From contig JACVTC010000003.1 of assembly GCA_016946835.1 (NCBI GenBank), positions 691,001 through 755,000 on the forward strand: DNA of 64,000 bases, given 5' to 3'. A program made the position numbers and the translations under genes. The notes under the pieces were generated by a model. The model ran no database searches, had not been told where the DNA came from, and saw nothing but the letters and a program-made list of their open reading frames with translations. Shown one piece after another: positions 30,141 through 44,749 of this stretch (within the stretch, counting starts at the first letter, position 1; each line of letters starts with the position of its first letter). The DNA comes from Neocallimastix lanati (nom. inval.) (Eukaryota; Neocallimastigomycota; Neocallimastigomycetes; Neocallimastigales; Neocallimastigaceae).

Positions 30141-31742
30141 ATGAGTGCCCCACCTCAAGCAGCACCAGCAATAACACCAATTCCAACAGGTGTTCCTCCC
30201 CAACCAATAATTGGACAAATACCACCACCAATGGGTGCAGCTATACCCTCGCCAGCTGCAGCAAACCCATCTGTTGTTGGAGCCCCATTTCCCGGTGTAG
30301 TTCCAGCAAATGGATTATATACAGCACCACCAACAATGATAGGTCAACCCTCACAACAAGGAAATCCAATGTTCGTTCCTCCCCAATTTAAATTTATACA
30401 AGGACCACCAAAACAACCAAAAAATCCTCCACCAACTACACCAAGAAGAACATTATATGTTCATAATTTAAATGAAAAAATAAAAATAGATGGTAAATAT
30501 TTAAACTTAATATATTATATCAAATACTTTTTAGTTTTAATTATATATTGATATAAATGAATTCTTTTTTAATAAATCTAGAAATAAAACTTTTATCTTA
30601 ATTATAAAAAAATTTAATTAATATTTATTAATTTAATCATTAAATAATATAGTAATGAAGAAATCATTAGAAGCTATATTTTCTCCATTTGGTGAAATTT
30701 TGGAAATAAGTATAAAGAAAAATTTTAAAATGCGTGGACAAGCGTTTGTTGTCATGAAAGATGTAGAAAGTGCTACAAGAGCACTAAATGTAATTCAAGG
30801 CTTTGCATTTTATAATAAATTATTGGTATGTCTAAGTAATAGAAATAATTATTTTACTTCTGAATTATAATTTATTAACATATTGTAATATAAAAGGATA
30901 TTCAATATGCTAGAATAGATAGTGATATTATTGCAAAATTGGAAGGTAGATATGAACAACAAAAACGTAAGAGGGAAGAAGAGAAAGGTAAAATAATATT
31001 TACTAAAATCTTATTTTATACAATAATATTAATACTCATGAATTATTTACTCAATACATATATATGAAATATTTATTTTTAAAGAACGTAAATTAAAGGA
31101 AGCCAAAAAGCCAAAGGAAACTCCTGTTGTTAAACCAGGTATATAAAATATCAATTAATAAGCTAAAAATTCTAAATAATAATTCATAAATAATAAATAA
31201 TACTAAATTTAAATTATTATAAAAAAGCCGTTGTACCGATTGTATATGAAATACCAAATAACATTCTTTTTATTCAAAATTTACCATCCGATGCTACAAC
31301 ACAATCTCTTTCATCATTATTCCAACAGTAAGTTAATTGTTTTTTTTTTTTTTTTTTTATTTTTTAAGATATAATACTAATTATTATTAATTTCATTTCT
31401 TTACATTTTTTTCTTTTATTTATTATTAATAGATATCCTGGATTTAAGGAAGTTCGTCTTGTTCCTGGAAAAAAGGATATTGGTAAATTCAAATAAATTA
31501 TATTAATATTTTAATTTATATATTATTCATATATTAATTATAATTAATAATTTATATAAAACTAAAAACACTTTCTTTACTCTTCAAATTTTAATAATTG
31601 ATAATATATCTATTAATATATGGTATAAATAGCATTTATCGAATATGAAACTGAACAGCAAGCTGGTATCGCTAAGCAAGCTTTAAATGGTTATCAAATG
31701 TCAGAATCTAATGCTATTAAAGTTACATTTGCAAAGAAATGA
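30141..31742 (+). CDS. SNRPA: U1A/U2B''-family spliceosomal RRM protein
   Basis: This family binds stem-loops of U1 and/or U2 snRNA and is part of the spliceosome. Seven exons (30141-30492, 30653-30825, 30897-30987, 31085-31138, 31228-31327, 31433-31482, 31633-31742) sum to exactly 310 codons, 309 residues plus TGA. RRM1 starts [20 protein letters not shown], then [15 protein letters not shown] and [10 protein letters not shown] (RNP1), followed by [16 protein letters not shown], the typical post-RRM helix. A charged linker ([19 protein letters not shown]) leads to RRM2: [37 protein letters not shown] and a KVTFAKK C-terminus. Unlike the animal proteins, RRM1 is preceded by about 95 Pro/Ala/Gly-rich residues. 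One gene could serve as both U1A and U2B'', as in Drosophila; the sequence cannot decide. Confidence 0.95.
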
Positions 31743-32262
31743 AGAAAAAAAGAAATATTTTTTGAATTTCTTATATTTTGAAAAACGTTACACATTTATT
31801 CATCTTCCATGTTTTATATTTCATGATTACATTGATATAACATATATATTATAAAATCATATTTAATTGTTATAATAAACCTAATAAATATATACATTTT
31901 TAATTTTTTTTAAATAAAATTAATAATTATATGTCCTGTAAAAATAGTAAATGAATAAATTAATAAATCAATAAATTAAATTAATATATATTAAATATAA
32001 TAAATTAAAATAAATTATGTTTTTCTTTAAAATTAATTAAAATTTTATATTTGATTTTGATTTTGAAATAAAAAAAAAAATTTAAAGTTTAAAAACATAT
32101 ATAATTATTAATCATAAAAAAAAAATACTTATTATATTAATATATATATATTATTTTATAAACTTTTTTTAAAAAATTTTTTCAATTAATAAAAATTATT
32201 TATTTTTATAGTTGGTATTAAATAATTTTTTATTTTTATTTATTAATAAAAAATCAAAACTA
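31743..32262. other. Spacer between U1A/U2B'' and ZSWIM2 genes
   Basis: A 520-base AT-rich head-to-tail spacer on the plus strand. Nothing other than A/T runs was seen. Confidence 0.5.
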
Positions 32263-32599
32263 ATGAACAGAAAATATCCTTATAGATCGAAAGTACCAAA
32301 TGTAAATAAGAATTTGATTACTATAAAAAAATTTATAAAATTTTCTAATTTTTCTAATTTTTTATATTCTTTTTTCTCTTATATAAAATTTAATTAATTA
32401 TATATTATATTAAGAATTTTAATGAGAAAATTTCAAAAGCAAAACAGTCTTCTTTTTATTTAATACAAGAACTTGGGCCGTTAGCATTTGTAATACGAGA
32501 AGATAAACATATATCTGAAAAAAAAAAGTCAGGAATAAAATATAGAATATCTTTAGGAGAACGTCAAACATGTACATGTAGTCTATTTCAAGTAAATTA

Positions 32600-32630
<31 letters not shown>

Positions 32631-33925
32631 GTTTGTTTGTTTGTTTGTTTATTATTATTACAACTAAAAATTATTATATATTTTATTATTTAATATTTAA
32701 ATAATAAATCTTTTTATTTATTTATTATATTTAAATATTGTTATTTTTTATTATATTATATTATATTTTTATTTAATATTTTATTCTTTTATATATTTTA
32801 CTATTTATTTTATTTTATTTTATAGACAGAAAAAGATATATGCGTACATATCTTATGGATTATGCTAAAATATTATGGAGTACCTGACGATAATGAAATA
32901 TTATACCAGTTATCATTAATTGATCGTGAAATAAATTATTTATTAGAGTTAAGAGATCTTCGATTTAGAAAAAATAAAAATAATCAAAATATAAATAATA
33001 AAAATGAAAAAGAAAATGGATCTAGGAATGAAAGTAGTGAATATTATAGTAAAGTAAAACAAAGAGAAATTGAAGATGATCAAATATGTCCTATTTGTCA
33101 AGAAACATTTAAAGATTCACCCGGTCCAATAACTTATTGTAGACTTTCATGTGGAAATAATATTCATATGTAAAGTATTTGAATGAAAAAAATTAAAAAT
33201 ATATTTTATTTTAACTTAATTTAATATTTTATACATATACTTTTAATTTAAAATAGCAATTGTATGAAAATGGTCATGGAACATCAAATGAGTACATCAG
33301 GAGATGAAAGCATGATTAAATGTCCTGTAATTATTCTATTAATTAATTAAATAAAATATAAATTTAAATAATTAGATACTATAAATTAATAATAATATTA
33401 TTATATATATATATATATATATATATTTATCATATTTTGCTAGTTATGTAGAAATAATTTCAGTAAGGATTTCAATAATAATAAACATAATAAAAAGTAT
33501 ATAATTAATTATTATAATATATTATTATTTTTTTTTAAAAAAAAATATAGATTCAATAAAAGAATTTAAAAAAGAATTACAAAATGTTCAAAATAAAATG
33601 AAAAGTAAAAAATTTATGGAAAAAGAAAGAAAATTAAATCATTATGGATACATTTGTCACCACTGTTCAATAAATCCTATTCATGGAAAGTGTCATAAAT
33701 GTACGATTTGCAAGGTATTTTTAAAATCACTATTTTTAATAAAAATATACATATATTAATACTTTTATTATTGAATAAATTTTCAAATTAATATAAATAT
33801 AAATATTTGTTAATATCATATACTATTAATATAGAAATATTTTTTATGTGATAATTGCTTTCTTAAAGGAGTTCATAGGTATTGAATAATAAATAGAAAT
33901 AAATATATAAATTATTATATTTTTA

Positions 33926-33984
<59 letters not shown>

Positions 33985-35981
33985 AATAATAATAATAATA
34001 ATAATAATAAAGAAAAAGAAAAAGAAAAAGAAAAAGAAAAAGAAAAAGAATATATAATATAATTAATAATATTATTAAATAATATAGTGAACATACATTT
34101 AAAGGTAGGCTTTCAAAAAAAGATTCTTGGGAGCTTTCAGTTAGATATATTGAATCAACATTACCTGAAGGACTAATACAAAATTTACAGAACAGGGAAT
34201 TAAATGAAGAAGATTATAATACACTATTACTATTGGACCAAAAAGTAATTCAAGGATCAATACCTTTACACGTGATCAATTCATTTCCAACGAAAAAAAT
34301 AAAATATATTGATAAGAATAAAATTACATGTGTTATATGTAATTCAGTTGTTCAAGTGGTAATATATATATATATTTTTTTTTTTTAAAAAATAAAAAAT
34401 TTTATTTATAACGAAATATTTTAATTATTTAATAAATTTTCTTATATAGAATGAAATTATTAGAAAATTACCATGTAAACATAATTTCCATCAAAACTGT
34501 ATAGGTAATAATTAATTTCCAATATAAAAATAATAACTTAAAATTAAAATAGAGAATAAGAATATTTAAAATATTATATTTAATTATTTTTATATAAATA
34601 TATAAAGATAAGTGGTTGTTACATACACGATCAACATGCCCAATATGCGGTCTTGCAGCATATTCTTCAATAACAAATGATCATTCTAATAGTAAACCGG
34701 ATGTAGATTCTAAAATATACAAGTAATTATACATTTATAAAAAATAAAAATAAAAAAGAAAATAAAAAAAAAAAAATTTAATCTAAATTCTTTAATTAAT
34801 TTTTACGTATTTATTATTTTTATTATAATGAATTCAGAGCTAATGTATATCCTGAATTGGAAGTGAAAAAAAAGAAAAGAAAAAATAAAGAAAGTGTTTG
34901 TGAATTGAAAGATGATGATAAAAAAAATATAGATGAGTCAAAAGGAAAAAATGATCATTATGATATTGATTTGTATATTTGTGGGAATTCGGCAATTAAA
35001 CCAGATAATATTCAATTATCTATAGTAGATCAAAATATTAATAATAAAAAATTAAGTCATATCAAAAACAACAATCACGCATTGAATTTGATAAAAAGAA
35101 ATAAATCAAATAATAAGTTGTCAAGTAATAATGATATTTCAATAAAGTTATTAGATTCCTTAGAGATACATAGTACTTCAGCAAACCTTTTAGATTATAG
35201 ATATAATAATGCTAATAGTAAAGATGGTAATATCTATAAAAGTAGTAGTAGTAATAATAACAGTAGTAGTATTAGTGATAGAAATAGTAGTAATACTAGT
35301 ACAAATATATATTGTTATAGTGATAAAGATGATTTAAAAAATGATCAAAATCCTCACTCTAATATTATTAATAACAAAAATTTAAGTAAATCTAACAATA
35401 AAGATAATATTAATCAAAATAATAGTAATAACATTAATGGATATAATAACAATAACAATAATATTAATAATAATAATAATTCAACACATAAAAAATATAA
35501 ATTAATTTCAAATTCAAAAAAAATTGTTAAAAATAAAGGAAAAATAAAAGATCTAGATGAAATTTCTAAAAATATAATATTAATTTCAAAATCATTAATT
35601 AAATTAAAAGAAAATAAAGAAAAAAAAAATAGTGATCATGTAAAACAAAAAAGACCTTTAAATCACTTGTTTTCTAGTTTTAATCATAATAATACTAATA
35701 ATAAAAAAGAAAAAAGAAATGGAAAAAGTTCAGTAATATCATTTAAACCAATATTTAACGATTTAATAAGTACAAATTCTTTTAAAATAGATGGTAATTC
35801 TGAACAAAAAAATATCAAATTGACTAAAAACCATAAACAAAATATAGATAATAATTATAATAATTATAATCATAATGAGAATAACAATCATGACAAAGGT
35901 AAAAAAGCTGAGTCATTTACTAATGGATTAAAGTTTCCGGAATTATTAATTGAAGTTTCTGGAAGTCAAATTTTAAAATAA
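32263..35981 (+). CDS. ZSWIM2: ZSWIM2-type E3 ubiquitin ligase (SWIM, RING, ZZ, RING)
   Basis: ZSWIM2 is a RING E3 ligase known mainly from animal male germ cells. The start at 32263 gives MNRKYPYRSKVPN, joining at about 32300 to an exon from 32413 with SSFYLIQELGPLAFVIRE. The SWIM finger is split by an intron: TCTCSLFQ then TEKDICVHILWIMLKYYGVP (CxC..CxH). RING 1 follows (CPICQETFKDS, CGNNIHMNCMKM, KCPLC, 33088-33454). A ZZ-type finger lies at about 33643-33876 and 34088: YGYICHHC, CHKCTICKKYFLCDNCF, then HSEHTF. RING 2 is CVICNSVV, LPCKHNFHQNCI, CPICGLAA (about 34330-34670). The domain order SWIM-RING-ZZ-RING is diagnostic. The last exon (34838-35981) encodes a tail of about 380 residues, Asn/Ser/Lys-rich and probably disordered, with no recognised domain. 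Introns carry (AAT)n and (AAAAAG)n repeats. Confidence 0.93.
33928..34051. repeat. (AAT)n followed by (AAAAAG)n in a ZSWIM2 intron
   Basis: About 80 bases of AAT repeats run directly into about seven GAAAAA units (34011-34050). Both are intronic. Confidence 0.93.
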
Positions 35982-36402
35982 TATAAATAAATTTTTTTGG
36001 AAAATTATATTAAAAATATTAAAAATTTTTATATAAAATTTAACTTTAAATAGAATTTAATATTTAATATAATATTTTTATATAAATAAATATAATATAT
36101 AAACAAATATATAAAAAAAATATTTTTTATTTTTTATTTTTTTTATTATTTTTTTTTATATTATTTATTAATGATTAATTTATTTATTTTTTATTTTTAT
36201 TTAGAGTATTATTATATCAATATATGTTTATTTTTGAAAATTTTTTTTTAAAGTTTAATTACATTTTAATTCTTTTTTTTTTTTTTTTAGTTATTGAATA
36301 AATTTTACAAATTAAATATAATTAAAATAAATAAATAAATAAATTAATAATAAAAAAAAAAAAAAAAAAAAAAATTATGATATACTAAAAGTTTAAAAAA
36401 GT
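35982..36402. other. Spacer between ZSWIM2 and PALB2-like genes
   Basis: 420 bases, nearly all A and T, with T and A tracts (about 36269-36288, 36350-36374). Nothing else seen. Confidence 0.5.
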
Positions 36403-39368
36403 ATGACTGAAAATAGGATTATTAATAATGATAATAAAAAAAAACTTGAAAATTCAAAATATTCTTTTAGTAATTATAATAATATAATTAATAATTTTAT
36501 AAATTTAAAGGAAAAAGATAGAAATAGAAAAAAAGAAATAGAAGATAATGTTGAGATGACCAAAATCAAGAAACAAAAATTATCCTCAGTTTTTGATATA
36601 GGTGAAAAAAGTCCTTATAAATTTAATGAAAAAATGTTAGGAAATGATATATTCAATAAATACATTTCACCAACAATAACACCAGGTATTTAATAATATA
36701 ATAATTAAATTAAATATTTATATATTTATATATTTATTATAGATATATATATATAAATATAATATTATGTAATTAATTAGCAATTATTTAAAAAATATAC
36801 AAAAAATTAATAAATTAATAAATAAAAATGAAACTAATTATTAAAATAATTAAATAATATATATAGATAATAGAAAATATAATAATAAAAAAAAAGAAAT
36901 TGGCGTATCAAATCAGCCTTTAATTAGTCCCATTGCTGAAGAGCAATTACAAGGTCAATTAAAATTAAGAATTAACAATAAAACACAAATTGTAATTGAT
37001 AAAAGTAAGAATTCAAAAAATAAAAAAAATGAAAATAACAAAAAAAAGGGTAAAAATAAATATGAATTACAATTTAAATCAGAGGCTAAGCACATTAATG
37101 TTACTTCATTAAGTAATATTAAAGATTCTTCAATAAATGAAAAAATATTTAATAAAACCGGGAGAATAATAAGAAAAATTAATGAGGAGAATTTTTCAAA
37201 TACAGATTTTAATAATAATTTAAATGAAATTTCAAAACCAATTCATATTATTATAACAGATGAAAATGGGGTTGAAAATAAACAAAAAGAAAATAATGAA
37301 GTAATTGAAATTGATGATTCGAATCCATATGAAAATATTAAGAAAGAAGATTATTTAGAAGAAAATAATATAGAAAATGAAAAAATGAATATATTGCTAG
37401 AATCAGAACCATTATCTACAGATCTTTTTAAAGATATAGAAGATGAATTCTTATTATCTTCAAAATTGTCTGATAACGATACAATTAAAGAAGATAATGT
37501 TAATTTAATTAATAATTTTGATAATAATGATATTATTATTTCACCAGTTAATATTAATTCAGAGGAAAATAATGAAATTTTAATTTCAGATGATGATATA
37601 AAGGGAAATTTAGATGTTATTGAAGACTCATTATCAAAAATTAATGATAATGAAAAAATAAAAAGCCCGAATTATATAAATAATATTAATTTTGACGATT
37701 ACGATAATCAAGTTTTAATGAATAATTCTCAAATTGATGATTTAAGCTTTGACGGTAGTCAAATAAATAAAATAGGAGAAAATATTAATGATAATGATAA
37801 AAATTCATTTTTATCATTAAATAAATTAGAGTATGAAAATATAAATAATGAAAATGGGGAAACTCATTCATTTCCCTTAACAAATATAGATAATTTTCAT
37901 CAATATAATTATATTGATGAAAATGAAGAGTTAATTTTACAAAATAATAATAAAAAAGAAAATGGTAAGATTAGAATGTTAAATGATATAAATTCAAAAA
38001 ATGAATTGAAAGTGAATAATAATAAAGAAGAGGATACAAAGAAAACTGAACCAAATACAAAAGAAAATTTAAACAATTTAGAAGAAAATCATTTAAATGA
38101 AAACCTTTTTGAGGAATTAAGCAGTGATAATAATACTCAATATAAAATGGAAAGTTCAGAAAGTATAGGAAATCAAAATAAAATTAATAACTATAGTAAT
38201 ATTCAAATGAAAAATTCATTTGACCATAATGAACCAAAAATTAAAAATAATGATAATATTTCTATAAACAAAAGTAATAATAAAAAACCAATTATCATAA
38301 ATCATGATAATAAATTTTTAAATAAGAAAGATTCAAGCTCATCCTCATTAATACACACTAGTTCCTCTAGCCTAAGCTATCATAGTAGTATTAATAATAT
38401 TAATATGAAAAATGATTATTATAAGATAAATGTTTATAGATTAAAATCTCAATTAATAGTAAATAAAAATCATAAAAATAAGGAGACTATCAATGAATAT
38501 GATTGTAGTTGTTTTCATGTTAATAACAAAATTAAAAAGATAGTAACAGGAAAATATGCTACCAATGTCAATAAAAATCTTTTAATTATGGAGACCGATA
38601 CTTCAATTGAAATATGGAAATATGATATTGAAATAGATTCATTATGTAATAAAGGTTGCTGTAAATGGAAAAAATATCCAGGAAGATTAAAAGTTATTAT
38701 TTCCTATTTATCATCAACGTCATTATTATATTAATTTATTATTTATTTATAATTGTTTATAATAATTATTATTATTTATTTTATAAATTAATTCCATGTA
38801 AAAAACTAAAAATATATTAATGTTTATAATTTTTAATAGAATTTTTGTGAAAAAATTGAGGATATTCAGATATCACCATCAAATGAATATATGATTATTA
38901 TTGGAAGTAACTATAATCCAATGCCTAAACATAATTATTATCGATGTGGATTGATTATTGATATATATACCCTTAATGAAATATATTTAGATATTAATAT
39001 CAATGGCATAGAAAGTTCTTTTAGTAATTATATTAATAATGAATATTTGTCAAATGAACAAGTTAATAGTTATTCTTATCCAAAAATTTGTTTTGCATAT
39101 AATCAATATAATATCAAAAATAATAATAATTATTATGAAAAAGCATCTGATATTGTTTTTATTCCTGGATACGCCAATGGACAGTTAATTGAATTTACAA
39201 TAAAAAAAAATTTAAGGTATATAAATATTAAATATAATAATAATTATATTATGAAAAAATCTTTTTTTTTTTTTTTTTTTTTTTTTTAATCTTTATATTA
39301 TATATATATTAATTATTATAATTTTATTTTAATTTTATTTTATTTTTTTTTTATTATTTATTTTTTAT

Positions 39369-39432
<64 letters not shown>

Positions 39433-40342
39433 TTAGTAGTAATACCAATAGTTATATTTATCCTATACCCAAAAATTCATCATCACCCTTGTTAAGTATT
39501 CTTTCTTATGATAATAAAAATAATCATTTTATTATTGGATTAATGAAAGATGAAATAGCCTTGTGGTATGATATTTATGAGTAGTCAATAAATTAGTATC
39601 AATACCTAATGTATATAATATATATAATAATAAAATTATTAAAAAAAAATTTTTTTTTTATTTTATTAAATTTTATTTTATTCAAATTGAATTTTTTAAG
39701 GAATATTAACACAAAAGAAATTTTTTCTGTTATATCGTTAAACTCAGTACCATTAAATAAATCAATTAAATTAATTTCAAGTATTGTTCCACCAGAAAAA
39801 TATATAAATAATTTAAATACTGTAAATAATAGAAACTCTAAACAGTCCAAAAATGATAAAAATTTAAATAATTATATTTCATTAATATTATATATCACAT
39901 CCGAGAATAGAAATATTAATGAAAATCAAAAAAGTTTAAATGAATATGAAGATAAAAAGACTGAATCAATAGATAATGAATCAACGGATAATTATTTGAA
40001 GGACGATAAATTTGGAATATATACTTTTTTAAATAATCAATTAAAAGATCAAATCTATTATCAAACGTCATTACCAGATGATAGTATAAAGTAATTATAT
40101 GAATATTGTTTTATTTATTTATCAATTAATAAATCGATATATGAAATAATAATAAAATAATTTTAACTAGTTGATTGATTTTAATTAATTATAATAATAA
40201 TTAGTGATGATATAATATCATGTTATGAAGATTCTGAAAATTATATTTTTGTTGGTTATGAAAGTGGAAAAATTATGGTTTGGGAAAAAAATAGCAAAGA
40301 AATAGCGGCCTTGCTTAATTTAACTAAAGATTGTTATGGTAT

Positions 40343-40385
<43 letters not shown>

Positions 40386-40604
40386 TATTTTTGTATTTAT
40401 ATATTTATGTATTTTTTTATATTATTTATTGGTATGAATAATTATTTTTTAAATAATAATATTATAGATGACAATAAAAGTAAAGTAATTTCTTTATCTT
40501 TTCATTATATTCATTCAAGAGTACTATCATCTATTGATACTAATCCAGGTTTATTATTTGCAAATTATGAAGATAAAAGAATTATTGTATTTTATATTTA
40601 TTAA
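36403..40604 (+). CDS. PALB2-like protein: Asn-rich N-terminus plus C-terminal WD40 propeller
   Basis: PALB2 bridges BRCA1 and BRCA2 in homologous recombination through a C-terminal WD40 propeller. Seven exons (36403-36685, 36867-38692, 38840-39216, 39437-39565, 39701-40090, 40205-40338, 40468-40604) total exactly 1092 codons, 1091 residues. Residues 1 to about 660 are Asn/Asp/Glu/Lys-rich and look disordered. The C-terminal ~390 residues are a divergent propeller: TDTSIEIWKYDIEIDSLC, IEDIQISPSNEYMIIIGSN, HFIIGLMKDEIALWNINTKE, ENYIFVGYESGKIMVWEKNS, and a final blade ending KRIIVFYIY. Blade spacing, a long insert before the penultimate blade, and a C-terminus that closes on a hydrophobic strand match what I recall of animal PALB2. 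I saw no clear N-terminal coiled coil like the BRCA1-binding one. The donor of intron 2 (GTTATT at 38693) is atypical. It could also be another degenerate WD40 protein. Confidence 0.55.
39374..39435. repeat. (TTTA)n array in a PALB2-like gene intron
   Basis: About 15 tandem TTTA units immediately upstream of the 3' splice site at 39435-39436, so the array forms the pyrimidine-rich tract. A similar shorter array sits at 40341-40387 just after a donor. Confidence 0.9.
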
Positions 40605-41841
<1,237 letters not shown>

Positions 41842-44305
41842 ATGGAAATTACAGGTAAATAACATATATAATATATTTCATATAGTATTGAGAAGAAAAA
41901 ACAAAAAAATAAAAAATAAAAATAAAAAAATAAAAGAAAAAAAATTTATAAATGTATTTATACTAATATATATAATTTTAGAACTTAGTTTTACAAGAAA
42001 AATATTGTTAGTTATTTTTGGTGTATTTTCAGCACTAACTACTTCTGGAATTATATTTGGGTATATTTATATATATATAATAAAAATATATATATACAAT
42101 TAGATATTAACTTATAATTAATATAATAATGATATTTTTAATTTTTTCTTTCTTTCAAAATTCTAAAGCTTTCAAGCTTTAAAATCAATTTTAATTGAAA
42201 ATAAAGTATATTTTGAACTTTGTGAAAGCACAAAAGAAAACAATGAAATAACACAAGTAAATTTTTATTATCATTATATCTAATTTCAATTCTATTTAAA
42301 TTCAATTATTTCGAAATAAATTTAATTAATTAGTGTTCAATAAATATTATTATATTATAGTGCAATGAACAAATTTTAAAATTTAGTTTAATGTTTTCAT
42401 TAGCTTCTACTGCAACAAATGTATATATAATATAAAAAATATTATAAAAAAAAAAAAAGAAAAAAGAATAATCACTAATTTTTATTACATTAATTAGGCA
42501 TTTTCACTTCCAATAGGATTTTTATTAGATAAATATGGACCGAGAGTCTCATGTTATATTGGAAGTATATTATTCTTCTTTGGATGTTTATTACTTGGTT
42601 TAAGTGGTCCATGTTAGTAAAGCATTTATTTTATATAGAAATGAAATAAATATTGTATTAGTAATTATTTATAAAATTTTTTTTTCTACACATTTAATAT
42701 AATATATTAGCATTTAATGGATATTTAATAGGATTCTTATTATTAGGAATAGCTGGTCCATTTATTTTTATTTCCGTATGTATATATATTTAACTATGTA
42801 ATAAAATTTTTTATTATTAAATTTTTTCTTTTTGTTTAAAATCTTTTTTATTACAAAATTAGACTTTACACTTTAGTACTGTTTTCCCTAAAAAGTCAGG
42901 TCTAATAATGGCAGCTTTAACCGGAAGTTTTGATGCTAGTTCAGTCATCTTTTTATTATTTAATGTAATTTATAAATAATTATTACTTAATAAATACATA
43001 AAAAATATATTATATTAATTAAAAATATATACAGAAATTATATTACTTTTTTGATAAGAAATATTCTGTTCAAACGTTCTTTTTAGTTTATATGATTGTA
43101 CCAATTATTATTTTTATCGGTATATAATTTTTATTAAAATAAAAATATCATAATTTTATTTACTTAAATTGAATAAAATTAAATAATTAATTTTTTTTTT
43201 TTTTTTCTTTCTTTCTTTCTTTCTTTCTTTTATTAGCAAACTCATTTTTAATGCCAAAGACTTCTTTGCAATGGAGTGAATCAGAAAGTGAAGATTTAAT
43301 AAACGAATCAGATGAATTTTCAAGTTTATTAAATAATGACAAAGAAACCAGTATTATTTCCTCAACTAATAATTACCAATCTATTATTTCTGAACATGAA
43401 CAAAATGAAAATAGAAATAAAGAAAAAGATATTAAAGAAATGACTTCTTGGGAACAAATGAAAACTAAAGAATATATGTAAACCATTTTATTTCAATTTC
43501 CTTTTTTATTAAAAAAAAATAAAAATATACATAATACATGTATATATAATTAATTATTTTTTTATTTGAATATATTATGTTAAATATTATATATATATAT
43601 TTAGTTTAATTACTCTTTTAACTTCCATTTTTATGATAAGATTAAATTTCTATATAAGTACAACTGAAGAACAGTTCAGTACAATTAGTAATGATGAAGA
43701 TGGTAATGCTTTAGAAAAATTTTATATAAATGATAAAATATAACAATTAGAAATATTAAATTTATTCTTTATTATTTGTAATGAAATAAAATTATTTATT
43801 ATAACCTTTAAAATAATACTTAGGTATTAAAAATACAGTTCAATTCTTTAACATAATGTTACCATTAGCTGGTGTTTGTAAGTATAAATTAATTTTATTT
43901 CTATTAATTTTTAAATTAATAGAATTAATATTTTTTTTGAATTTATTATAATATTATTTATATGATATAGTATCTATTATGCCAATTGGATGGCTATTAG
44001 ATAACTTTAAAATATACATTGGTTTCACTGTTTTATGTTTAATGGCATTAATATTTGGTGTATTATCGTAAGTGTAATAAATTTATAATATTATTATATT
44101 ATTTAAAATTATATAAATAAAAAATTAATAAATGTTAAATATATATATATTATTAAATATAGTCTTATTCCATCACTATCACTCCAATTTATAAGTATTA
44201 TTATCTTTGTATTCATGAGACCATTATTATATACATCAGGAAATGATTTTTCTTCAAAAACGTAATATATCAAATTTGAATCTTATCATATTATTATTAT
44301 TATTA

Positions 44306-44343
<38 letters not shown>

Positions 44344-44344
44344 A

Positions 44345-44378
<34 letters not shown>

Positions 44379-44432
44379 GTGTAATAATAAATTATTTATA
44401 AATGCATAAAATAAGAAAGTATTTATTAACTA

Positions 44433-44484
<52 letters not shown>

Positions 44485-44749
44485 TTTTTTTTATTATTAT
44501 TATTATTATTATAATAAAAATAATAGATTTGGTTTTAAAACATTTGGTAGAGTTTATGGTTTAATGAATTTAATATCTTCCATTGTTAACTTTGGACAAT
44601 ATGCAGTAGAATATCTTGTTGTTAATGTATTTAATGGTCAATTTATAGAAATTAATTTTGCATTTACAATATTAACATCAATAATGTTCTATTTACCATA
44701 TTACTTATTTACAAAAGAAAGAAAAAACAAAACATCTACTATCGTTTAA
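41842..44749 (+). CDS. MFS transporter, SLC43/FMP42-like
   Basis: A 12-helix major facilitator protein. Exon 1 is tiny (41842-41854, MEIT plus one base) and joins in phase at 41982 to ELSFTRKILLVIFGVFSALT. Later exons read SLASTATNAFSLPIGFLLDK, YGPRVSCYIGSILFFFGCLL (the loop 2-3 G-x-L-x-D-x-x-G-x-R signature, here GFLLDKYGPRVS), IGFLLLGIAGPFIFISTLHF, and FPKKSGLIMAALTGSFDASS. A hydrophilic central loop with WSESESEDLINESDEFSSLL precedes the second half (YMITLLTSIFMIRLNFYIST region, MLPLAGVLSIMPIGWLLDNF). The last exon after about 44527 ends KERKNKTSTIV. The GSFDASS motif and the split arrangement resemble the SLC43 amino-acid transporters and yeast Fmp42; the substrate is not known. One intron has a 45-base A tract. 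Confidence 0.85.

Noticed and set aside
32212-32262. A longer N-terminus for ZSWIM2 starting upstream of 32263
   Set aside because: The upstream frame has no ATG and encodes Asn/Phe/Leu-rich sequence; the first ATG at 32263 gives a plausible basic start.
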